Positions 51,843 to 58,475 of a DNA stretch of 59,261 nt are shown piece after piece. Source of the DNA: Nitrospiria bacterium. Lineage in GTDB: Bacteria > Nitrospirota > Nitrospiria > JACQBZ01. The stretch lies in NCBI GenBank assembly GCA_035517655.1, contig DATIYJ010000036.1:1-59261 (forward strand), in the 5' to 3' direction. The notes beneath the pieces are model-generated. The model searched no databases. It saw only the letters and a list, made by a program, of their open reading frames with translations, and was not told where the DNA came from. Every line of letters begins with the position of its first letter. The stretch's first letter is position 1. A program made the position numbers and the translations under genes.

Positions 51843-52802
51843 TTATCGGATCGTGTTGGGCGCCGGTTTTCCCTTCAGGACCGCTTGGATGTTCTCGATC
51901 ACCATCCATCCCATTCGGATGCGGGTCTCGACCGTGGCGCTGCCGAGATGGGGGAGCAACACCATATTGGGCAGGTTCAACAGGCCTTTTTGAACACGGG
52001 GTTCCTCCTCAAAAACATCGAGCCCGGCCCCGGCGATTCTTCCCTTCCTCAACGCCGTCGCCAGAGCCATCTCGTCCACCACGGGACCTCTCGCCGTGTT
52101 GATGAGAAGCGCCGTGCTTTTCATGACGTCGAATGCCCGGCGATCGATCAGGTGGCGGGTTTCGGAGGCGAGCGGGACATGCAGGCTGACGATATCGGCG
52201 GCCGCCAGCAAACGGGAGAGCGGCCGGTAGGCGACGCGGAATCTTTTCTCGACGGGCGGCGGGAGACGCCGGCGGTTGTGATAGATCAGACGCATTCCGA
52301 AGCCCGCGGCTCTTTCGGCCACGGCCCGTCCGATCCGGCCCATTCCGATGATGCCCAGTGTCTTTCCGGAGACCTCCATTCCCAGAAGCTGGGTGGGATT
52401 CCATCCCGTCCATCGGCCGGTCCGTACGAGCCGGTCGGCTTCCGGGACGCGCCGCGCGAGGCTCAGGATCAAGGCCCAGGTCAGATCGGCGGTGGCCTCC
52501 GTGAGCACGCCCGGAGTGTTGGTCACGACGATCTCCCGCGCGGCGGCCGCTTTCAGATCGATGTTGTTATAACCGACGGCATAATTCGCGATGACCTTCA
52601 AGCGGGGATGGCCGCCGATCACTTCCTCATCGACGGGATCCGACAACATCGAGATCAGCGCCGGTCTCCCCCGAAGGCCGCGCATCAGTTCCGCTTTTGT
52701 GATCGGCCGGTCGCGGACGTTGTATTTCAGATCAAACAGCGTTTTCAGCCGATGCATCACGGGCGTCGGCAAAACGCGCGTGAGAAAGACGCCGGGTTTC
52801 AT
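51843..52802 (-). CDS. 2-hydroxyacid dehydrogenase (glyoxylate/hydroxypyruvate reductase-like)
   Basis: 319 aa, D-isomer specific family. NAD(P) binding is in KTLGIIGMGRIGRAVAERA. The catalytic Arg lies in LLINTARGPVVDEMA, the Glu in DVFEEEPRVQ, and the His in LLPHLGSATVETR. The N-terminal substrate domain has VIANYAVGYNNIDLKAA. It resembles GyaR-type glyoxylate reductases and phosphoglycerate dehydrogenase relatives; the substrate is not certain. AGGAGA lies 6 nt before the ATG. It converges on the ExeA-like gene with a 7-nt gap. Confidence 0.9.
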   Translation of the reverse strand: MKPGVFLTRVLPTPVMHRLKTLFDLKYNVRDRPITKAELMRGLRGRPALISMLSDPVDEEVIGGHPRLKVIANYAVGYNNIDLKAAAAREIVVTNTPGVLTEATADLTWALILSLARRVPEADRLVRTGRWTGWNPTQLLGMEVSGKTLGIIGMGRIGRAVAERAAGFGMRLIYHNRRRLPPPVEKRFRVAYRPLSRLLAAADIVSLHVPLASETRHLIDRRAFDVMKSTALLINTARGPVVDEMALATALRKGRIAGAGLDVFEEEPRVQKGLLNLPNMVLLPHLGSATVETRIRMGWMVIENIQAVLKGKPAPNTIR

Positions 52803-52886
52803 TCAATCTCCTCTTTGAAGGGGCTCGCGTCGCCGCCATGATCCATGGGGGCCCGTGCGAAGAATAGATTCCGCGTCCTCCGACCC

Positions 52887-52900
52887 GCCTGCCGGCAGGC
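52887..52900. repeat. Short perfect palindrome
   Basis: GCCTGCCGGCAGGC is a 14-bp perfect palindrome, and AGGC is repeated once more at its end. It lies in the 277-nt gap between the 2-hydroxyacid dehydrogenase and oppA, in a stretch that otherwise holds nothing I recognise. Similar palindromes occur as dispersed repeats in many genomes. Confidence 0.6.
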
Positions 52901-53079
52901 AGGCGCCCCCGCGCCCCGCGCTCGGACCGGCAAAGCCAGATCCTCGCTTTATCCACCGGTAAAGCCGGATGGAGCCGCCGAAGGACAGGACCCGCCGATG
53001 GAACAGGATAAAAGATCCTTGTATTAGTATTTTAAAGCGTCATCATATATAATCAGCCGCGGGTTTGCAATCACTCGTG

Positions 53080-54672
53080 ATGATCAATCACAACCGGATC
53101 AAATGGGCCGTTGCGTTGGCGTTGGTTTTTGCGTCGGCGGGGCTTATCGTCCGCCCGGTCGCGCGCGTTCCCCCGGTTCCGGACGGATCGACCTTTCGAA
53201 TGACGCTTTCCAACGAGCCGCCGACGCTCGATTGGAATCTCGCCACCGACAGCGTTTCGTTCGACGTCCTGATCAACCTCATGGAAGGCCTCACGGAGTA
53301 CGACGAGCAACTCCGGCCGCGGCCCGCCGTCGCCCGTTCCTGGGAGGTCGCGCCGGACGGCCGGACCTATCTTTTTCACCTTCGCGAGGACGCCCGCTGG
53401 AGCGACGGGAAACCGGTCACGGCCGGAGATTTCGAGTATTCCTGGAAGCGCCTATTGGATCCGAAAACCGCGGCGGAATATGCTTATTTCCTATACGATA
53501 TCGAGGGCGCGGAGGACTACAATACCGGAAAAACCGACCGTCCGGATTCGGTCGGCGTTCGCGCGCTGGACGACCGGCGGCTTGAAGTCCGGCTGCGGAA
53601 GCCGATCGTTTTCTTCCCGAGCATCACCACGTTCATGGTCACCTTCCCGATGCGCCGCGACGTCGTCGAGAAATTCGGCGAGCGGTGGACCGAGCCCGGC
53701 CATCTCGTCACCGAGGGGCCCTTTATGCTTGACGAATGGCGGCACGAGTACAAGCTCACCCTGCGGCCCAACCCGTATTATTACGGTGAACGGCCCGCGC
53801 TTTCAAAGATCGTGATGTTCGTCGTCAACGAAACCGCGACCGCCTTGACCCTGTATGAGACCGGCGATCTGGAGATGGCCACCCTGCCGCCCGAGGCGAT
53901 GTCCGCCTACCGGGGGAAGACCGAGTATGTTTCCGCGCCGATTCTGCGGGGGTATTATTACGGCTTCAATGTTCTGAAACCCCCTTTCAGCGATCCGCGG
54001 GTCCGTCGTGCCTTTTCGATGGCGGTCGACCGAAGGGAATTCCCGGCGATCTTAAAACGCGGAGAGATCCCGGCCTCCTTTTGGATCCCGCCGGGCATGC
54101 CGTACTACAACCCCGCCCTCGGCCTGCCCTTCGATCCCGAAGGCGCGCGCCGCTTGCTGGCCGATGCGGGTTATCCCGGCGGACGCGGCTTTCCGACCGT
54201 CACGGCGGCCTTTAATACCGCTCCGGAGAACAGTCTGATCGCCGAGAACCTTCAGGCGCAGTGGAAACGGAACCTGGGCGTGGAGGTTTTGCTGGACAAC
54301 CAGGAATGGAAGGTCTATCTAAAACAGCTTCAGACCGACCCGCCGCCCTTGTTCCGGTTGGGCTGGGGGGCCGACTATCCCGATCCGGATAACTTCATGA
54401 ATCTCTTTACCTCGACCAGTGGAAATAACCGGACTCGCTGGAAAAACGACCGCTACGATGCGCTCATCCGTTCGGCCGCGGCCGAGCCCGATCCGCACCG
54501 GCGGCAGGCGGCCTACGACGAGGCGCAGCGGATTCTGCTGGAAACGGACGCGGCGATCATGCCGCTCTTTGTCGCCACGCAGAACTGGGTGATCAAGCCG
54601 TACGTGCGGGGACTTCGGGTCAACGCACTGGAGCTGCTCGAGTTCAAGAACGTTCATCTGGAGAGGCCGTGA
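53080..54672 (+). CDS. oppA: Oligopeptide ABC transporter substrate-binding protein
   Basis: 530 aa, class V binding protein (SBP_bac_5). The N-terminal hydrophobic segment (WAVALALVFASAGLIV) has no lipobox Cys, so it is a cleaved or uncleaved signal rather than a lipoprotein signal. Family stretches are LSNEPPTLDWNLATDS, LINLMEGLTEYD, PAVARSWEVAPDGRTYLFHLR, ARWSDGKPVTAGDFEYSWKRLLDP and RLGWGADYPDPDNFMNLF. The best start is the ATG at 53080, although a TTG at 53065 sits 11 nt behind a TATAAT; neither has a Shine-Dalgarno. Peptide binding is inferred from the family. It overlaps oppB by 4 nt. Confidence 0.92.
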   Translation: MINHNRIKWAVALALVFASAGLIVRPVARVPPVPDGSTFRMTLSNEPPTLDWNLATDSVSFDVLINLMEGLTEYDEQLRPRPAVARSWEVAPDGRTYLFHLREDARWSDGKPVTAGDFEYSWKRLLDPKTAAEYAYFLYDIEGAEDYNTGKTDRPDSVGVRALDDRRLEVRLRKPIVFFPSITTFMVTFPMRRDVVEKFGERWTEPGHLVTEGPFMLDEWRHEYKLTLRPNPYYYGERPALSKIVMFVVNETATALTLYETGDLEMATLPPEAMSAYRGKTEYVSAPILRGYYYGFNVLKPPFSDPRVRRAFSMAVDRREFPAILKRGEIPASFWIPPGMPYYNPALGLPFDPEGARRLLADAGYPGGRGFPTVTAAFNTAPENSLIAENLQAQWKRNLGVEVLLDNQEWKVYLKQLQTDPPPLFRLGWGADYPDPDNFMNLFTSTSGNNRTRWKNDRYDALIRSAAAEPDPHRRQAAYDEAQRILLETDAAIMPLFVATQNWVIKPYVRGLRVNALELLEFKNVHLERP

Positions 54673-55592
54673 TCCGCTTTATCCTGGGAAGGTTGGCCTG
54701 GGGAGTCCCGGTGTTGTGGCTGGTGGCCACGGCCACCTTCATACTGATGCACGTCGTTCCGGGCGGACCCTTCGACCAGGAAAAATCGCTGCCGCCCGAA
54801 ATCCGCGCCAATGTCGACGCGAAATACCATCTGGATCGACCGGTTTTAACGCAGTATGTTTTGTATCTGGGGGATCTCCTTCGCGGAAACCTCGGCCCCT
54901 CCTATAAATATTTAGGCCGCAACGTCGATGATATCATTCGCGATACCCTGCCGGTTTCGGCGCAGCTCGGCCTCTGGGCGGTTTTGATCTCGGTGATCGC
55001 GGGCGTCGGCGCCGGGATCGTCGCCGCCGCTCGTCCGCGCTCCTGGGCGGATCACGCCGGGATGTTCCTGGCCACGATCGGAATCTCGGTCCCGAATTTC
55101 GTGATCGGGACCTTCCTGATCATGATCTTCAGCTACCGGCTTCATCTGTTTCCCGCGGCGCTGTGGGAAGGATGGCGCTACAGCGTGCTTCCCGCCGTCA
55201 CCCTGGCCTTGCTTCCGGCGGCGTATATCGCGCGACTGACACGGTCGAGCATGCTTGAGATTCTCGATAAAGAGTTCATCCGGACGGTCCGGGCCAACGG
55301 GTTCGGCGAAGGGCGGGTCCTTTTAAAACATGCCTTGAAAAATTCGATCACGCCGGTGGTGTCCTTCCTGGGTCCCTTGACGGCGACCCTGGTGACCGGG
55401 TCCTTCGTGGTCGAGTTCATTTTTTCGGTCCCGGGGATGGGGCGGTACTTTATCACGGCCGTGACGAACCGGGATTATCCGTTGATCATGGGAGTGACCT
55501 TGGTCTACGCCGTCCTGATCGTTGCGGCGAATATCGTCGTGGACCTGGCCTACATGTGGCTTGATCCACGGATGCGGATTAAGGATCAATAG
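54669..55592 (+). CDS. oppB: Oligopeptide ABC transporter permease
   Basis: 307 aa, GTG start overlapping the oppA stop (GTGA). Six membrane segments of the DppB/OppB type: FILGRLAWGVPVLWLVATATFILMH-like first segment, GPFDQEKSLPPEIRANVDAKYHLDRP before the first large loop, and the EAA motif for ATPase docking in FIRTVRANGFGEGRVLLKHALKNSITP. FVVEFIFSVPGMGRYFI is the typical C-terminal end. It forms the transmembrane channel with OppC, which is separated from it here by a 239-nt gap holding a long inverted repeat. Confidence 0.93.
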   Translation: MIRFILGRLAWGVPVLWLVATATFILMHVVPGGPFDQEKSLPPEIRANVDAKYHLDRPVLTQYVLYLGDLLRGNLGPSYKYLGRNVDDIIRDTLPVSAQLGLWAVLISVIAGVGAGIVAAARPRSWADHAGMFLATIGISVPNFVIGTFLIMIFSYRLHLFPAALWEGWRYSVLPAVTLALLPAAYIARLTRSSMLEILDKEFIRTVRANGFGEGRVLLKHALKNSITPVVSFLGPLTATLVTGSFVVEFIFSVPGMGRYFITAVTNRDYPLIMGVTLVYAVLIVAANIVVDLAYMWLDPRMRIKDQ

Positions 55593-55617
55593 CGGGTGGT
55601 GGGGCGCGCCATCATAA

Positions 55618-55800
55618 ACAGGCCGAACGGGGCTGGGTCCATGAGGCGACTCGGCTTACGTTTGGGCTACCCGGCTTGGCGAAGGACGCGGCCCGCAGGG
55701 TCAATTTTCCGTCGAGCCCCTTCGGAAAATTGAGCGGCCGAGCCTAGCCGGGTCAAACGAAAGCCGTTGGAGCCGATGGGTACAGCCTCGGTCGGCCTGT
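55618..55800. repeat. Long imperfect inverted repeat between oppB and oppC
   Basis: The two ends, ACAGGCCGA (55618) and TCGGCCTGT (to 55800), are inverted repeats. Matching continues inward with mismatches: CGGCTTACGTTTG against CAAACGAAAGCCG, ACCCGGCTTGGC against GCCTAGCCGGGT, and finally a perfect 11-bp stem (TCAATTTTCCG 55701-55711, CGGAAAATTGA 55723-55733). Transcribed, it would fold into one hairpin of about 180 nt. It has no coding capacity. Such structures are typical of small nonautonomous elements or structured intergenic repeats. Confidence 0.7.
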
Positions 55801-55831
55801 CCGGGACCGGCTTGCGTACAAGAGAATTCTT

Positions 55832-56662
55832 ATGACGGTTCAGCGATTCATTCAATCCCATCCAAGGATCATCTTCAGCGCCGGCTTTATCATGCTGATC
55901 GGCTTGGCCGCGCTGGCCGCCCCGTGGCTGTCGCCGTATCCGTTCGATCAACAGGACACCCATTCCATACTGCAGGGACCCGGCCCGCAGCACTGGATGG
56001 GGACGGACCGTCTCGGGCGGGACCTTTTCTCCCGCCTGCTTTACGGCGCGCGCATGTCCATGTCCGTGGGAATCTTCACGGCCTTGTTCGCCGTACTGTT
56101 CGGCACGGTTTACGGCGCCGTCTCGGGCTACGTGGGCGGGAGGACGGACAACCTTCTCATGCGGCTCGTCGACCTGGTCTATTCGCTGCCGGATCTCCTG
56201 CTGATCATTCTCATCACGGTGACCATCGGCCGGGGGGTCCTGGGAATTTTTCTGGCCTTGAGCCTTGTGAGCTGGGTCACGGTGGCCCGGATCATCCGCG
56301 GGGAGGTTTTGAAGCTGCGGGAGTTCAGTTTCGTTGAGGCGGCCCGTGCCGTCGGCGCGTCGCATCACCGGATTCTGTTTCTCCACATCCTTCCCAACAC
56401 GCTGGGCGTGCTGATCGTCACACTGACCTTCCGCATCCCGGCCGCGATCCTGGCCGAATCCACACTGAGCTTTATCGGACTCGGCATCGCGCCGCCCTTC
56501 GCCAGTTGGGGCAGCATGGCGAGCGAGGGCTGGAGCGCGATGAAATTCTATCCCCATCTGATCCTGTTTCCGAGTCTCGTGCTGTTTCTCACGATGGTCG
56601 CCTTCAACGTCCTGGGCGACGCCCTACGCGACGCCCTCGATCCGCAGCGCCGGTCGCGATAG
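55832..56662 (+). CDS. oppC: Oligopeptide ABC transporter permease
   Basis: 276 aa, DppC/OppC type. The N-terminal segment (FSAGFIMLIGLAALAAPWLSPYP) is followed by HWMGTDRLGRDLFSRLLYGARMSMSVG, the family signature. The EAA motif is in SFVEAARAVGASHHRILFLHILPN, and LAESTLSFIGLGIAPPFASWGSMA ends the protein. It pairs with OppB. The OppD and OppF ATPases, which normally follow, are not present in the window; unrelated genes come next after a 399-nt gap. No good Shine-Dalgarno precedes the ATG. Confidence 0.92.
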   Translation: MTVQRFIQSHPRIIFSAGFIMLIGLAALAAPWLSPYPFDQQDTHSILQGPGPQHWMGTDRLGRDLFSRLLYGARMSMSVGIFTALFAVLFGTVYGAVSGYVGGRTDNLLMRLVDLVYSLPDLLLIILITVTIGRGVLGIFLALSLVSWVTVARIIRGEVLKLREFSFVEAARAVGASHHRILFLHILPNTLGVLIVTLTFRIPAAILAESTLSFIGLGIAPPFASWGSMASEGWSAMKFYPHLILFPSLVLFLTMVAFNVLGDALRDALDPQRRSR

Positions 56663-57061
56663 CGTCCCTTGAGCTTTTTAGCCGCTTCTTGTATACTCCC
56701 ACCCATCTGTCCTGCCGAATTTTTATCCGTTGTTGAGCTCGTCATGGCATCCCTAGGCCTCGTGAGGTCAGAACTTGGGCCGCGAAAAGGACGAATATAT
56801 TCGATCTGCATCTATTATATATAGGGGGCCCGGGGGCGTAGAGGCAGGGCTTGCCCTGCCCGATAAATCAGGGCACCGTAGGGGCGACGCATGCGTCGCC
56901 CGTACGAAAACCACACGGGTGGAATGCCTGGGGCGCGGACAGAACGCGCAATGGCGAAAGACGGCCCGGTGGGGGAAATAGGTAATACAGAGTTGAATAG
57001 GTAATGAATTAGGTGCAAATGTGTTCGCCCGAATTGACGCATTCGGATACACGATAATTCC
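56663..57061. other. Non-coding gap with palindromic repeats
   Basis: 399 nt between oppC and yaeQ. I see no convincing gene. It holds two palindromes described separately, an AT-rich stretch (56804-56823), and low-quality frames built from the repeats. No terminator with a T run was found. Confidence 0.7.
56843..56901. repeat. Pair of GC-rich palindromes
   Basis: GGCAGGGC-TT-GCCCTGCC (56843-56860) and the perfect 20-bp palindrome GGGCGACGCATGCGTCGCCC (56882-56901) lie 21 nt apart. Palindromes of the second type, often flanked by GTAGGG and ending CGTAC or CCTAC as here, occur as dispersed repeats in many environmental genomes (recalled, not searched). They probably represent a nonautonomous or REP-like element. 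Confidence 0.65.
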
Positions 57062-57625
57062 ATGGCCTTAAGTTCCACAATTTATAAAGCCGCGCTTCAA
57101 ATCGCCGACATGGACCGGCCCTACTACCACGACCATGCGCTCACACTCGCGCGCCATCCCTCCGAAACGGACGAGCGGCTGATGGTGCGGATCGTGGCCT
57201 TCGCGCGGCATGCGGACGAGCGGCTGTCCTTCGCACAGGGCCGGCTCGGGGCGGGGCCGAATTCAGAAGACGAGCCCGATCTGTGGCGGAAGGACCTGAC
57301 CGGCGCCGTCGAGCTGTGGGTCGAGGCGGGCCTCCCGGATGAACGCGCGATCCGCCAGGCCTGCCGCCGCGCCGGGCGGGTCGTCGTGTATGCCTATGGC
57401 GGACGCAAGGCCGATTTGTGGTGGGAGGAAAACCGCGCCGGATTGGAACGGGCGAAGAATTTAACCGTTATCAATCTTTCCCCCGAAACCACCCGCGCCC
57501 TCGCCGCGCTTGCAAAGCGGGGCTTGGAATTGAATTGCATAATACAGGAGGGTCAAATGTGGATGGGGGAGGGGGAGGAGAGGGTGGAGGTCAAATTTAC
57601 GGTGATGATGGAAGGTAAAACGTGA
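57062..57625 (+). CDS. yaeQ: YaeQ family protein
   Basis: 187 aa, full length. The N-terminus ALSSTIYKAALQIADMDRPYYHDHALTLARHPSETDERLMVR is strongly conserved in the family, followed by DEPDLWRKDLTGAVELWVEAGLPDERAIR and AYGGRKADLWWEEN. YaeQ proteins have a PD-(D/E)XK nuclease-like fold; in this sequence the Glu-Leu-Trp-Val and later Lys could be the remnant catalytic residues. No biochemical role is firmly established, although some members have been linked to transcription elongation. There is no clear Shine-Dalgarno. The family is best known in Gammaproteobacteria, so transfer is possible. Confidence 0.9.
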   Translation: MALSSTIYKAALQIADMDRPYYHDHALTLARHPSETDERLMVRIVAFARHADERLSFAQGRLGAGPNSEDEPDLWRKDLTGAVELWVEAGLPDERAIRQACRRAGRVVVYAYGGRKADLWWEENRAGLERAKNLTVINLSPETTRALAALAKRGLELNCIIQEGQMWMGEGEERVEVKFTVMMEGKT

Positions 57626-57637
57626 CCCTCAGGTTTC

Positions 57638-57663
57638 TGCAAAAACAACCGGCGGTTTTTGCA
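57638..57663 (+). repeat. Inverted repeat after yaeQ
   Basis: TGCAAAAAC (57638-57646) and GTTTTTGCA (57655-57663) form a perfect 9-bp stem with an 8-nt loop, 13 nt after the yaeQ stop. The T run lies inside the 3' arm rather than after it, so a terminator role is possible but not typical. It could equally be an operator for the DUF4258/DUF2283 pair 40 nt downstream. Confidence 0.5.
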
Positions 57664-57702
57664 TCGTGGCGAGCGAATGTATATAGTGACTGAGCGGGTC
57701 CC

Positions 57703-57966
57703 GTGAAAGAGATTGAGATTATCCCGCTGGCCAAAAAGAAAATGGGGCGCCGATCCGTTTCCGATGAATGGGTCGATGAAACTCTGAATTCTCCGGAGCA
57801 GGTCGTGGAAGGTTACGGCGGGCGGAAGGTGGCCCATCGGCGGTACAAGGTTCGAGGAAAGGATAGACTGCTACGGGTCGTGTTTGAGGAAACACCGGAA
57901 AAATATATCGTGATTACGGCCTATCTAACCTCGGCCGTGAAACGATACTGGAAGGAGGATCGTTAA
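57703..57966 (+). CDS. DUF4258-like protein, possible toxin
   Basis: 87 aa, GTG start. The sequence runs KMGRRSVSDEWVDETLNSPEQVVEGYGGRKVAHRRYKVRGKDRLLRV-like (a basic beta-rich centre), then VFEETPEKYIVITAYLTSAVKRYW. This matches the DUF4258 pattern, small RelE-like beta proteins often found beside a DUF2283 gene. The stop TAA shares its last base with the ATG of the downstream DUF2283 gene, so they are translated together. A toxin-antitoxin role is proposed for such pairs but not demonstrated. No Shine-Dalgarno is obvious. Confidence 0.75.
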   Translation: MKEIEIIPLAKKKMGRRSVSDEWVDETLNSPEQVVEGYGGRKVAHRRYKVRGKDRLLRVVFEETPEKYIVITAYLTSAVKRYWKEDR

Positions 57967-58238
57967 TGAAGATCGAATATGATACGGACCATGATCTGCT
58001 GAACATCGAGTTCCTGCCGGATGTTTCGATCGATGATTCGCAAGAGATCGACGGCATTGTTATCGATTACGCCAAGGACAAGCGAATCGTCGCGATCGAA
58101 GTCCTGGACGCGAGCAAGCGGACCACCCATGATCCCGCGGACCTGATCGGCCTGGCCGTCGTCCGGGCCAAATCGGCCCCGTCGGATCGCGTGCGCGAAC
58201 GGGAAACGGGATACGGAAAGAAGAAAAGGAAATCGTAG
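57966..58238 (+). CDS. DUF2283 protein, possible antitoxin
   Basis: 90 aa. The DUF2283 core is IEYDTDHDLLNIEFLPD, SQEIDGIVIDYAKDKRIVAIEVLDAS, a short beta-rich domain. The C-terminus is unusually basic (RVRERETGYGKKKRKS) and extends beyond the usual end of the family at about 65-70 residues. It begins on the last base of the upstream DUF4258-like stop codon (TAATG) and has GAAGGAGGA as ribosome binding site inside that gene. This arrangement fits a coupled toxin-antitoxin or regulatory pair. Confidence 0.83.
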   Translation: MKIEYDTDHDLLNIEFLPDVSIDDSQEIDGIVIDYAKDKRIVAIEVLDASKRTTHDPADLIGLAVVRAKSAPSDRVRERETGYGKKKRKS

Positions 58239-58427
58239 GGGCGTATGGCATATTCCTCACTTCCTTGTCCCCATTTTTCCCTATAGACCGGCCGTGGAGA
58301 CAAGATGGGGTTTGAGGAGAAGCGCTGGAAGGCGGGGGATGTTGAAAGGCTAGTTTTGCCCCTATTCTTTGCATGAGTCCAGCATATGCGATCAGATTAT
58401 GGTTCCATATATAATTGCAAGGCCAAG

Positions 58428-58444
58428 GAGGTGCATTGCACCTC
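58428..58444. promoter_or_regulatory. Dyad upstream of the restriction-modification gene
   Basis: GAGGTGCA-T-TGCACCTC is a perfect 8-bp inverted repeat with a single central base, 13 nt downstream of a TATAAT (58410-58415) and 31 nt before the ATG at 58476. The spacing is right for an operator bound by a dimeric regulator; the loop is too small for an RNA hairpin. Confidence 0.45.
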
Positions 58445-58475
58445 AACGACGACACGACGACTCAGAGGATAGCGT

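Noticed and set aside
56775-56981. 68-residue frame in the gap after oppC
   Set aside because: It is built largely from the palindromic repeats and has no ribosome binding site.
57638-57663. Intrinsic terminator for yaeQ
   Set aside because: The stem is perfect but the T residues are inside the stem and none follow; listed as an inverted repeat instead.
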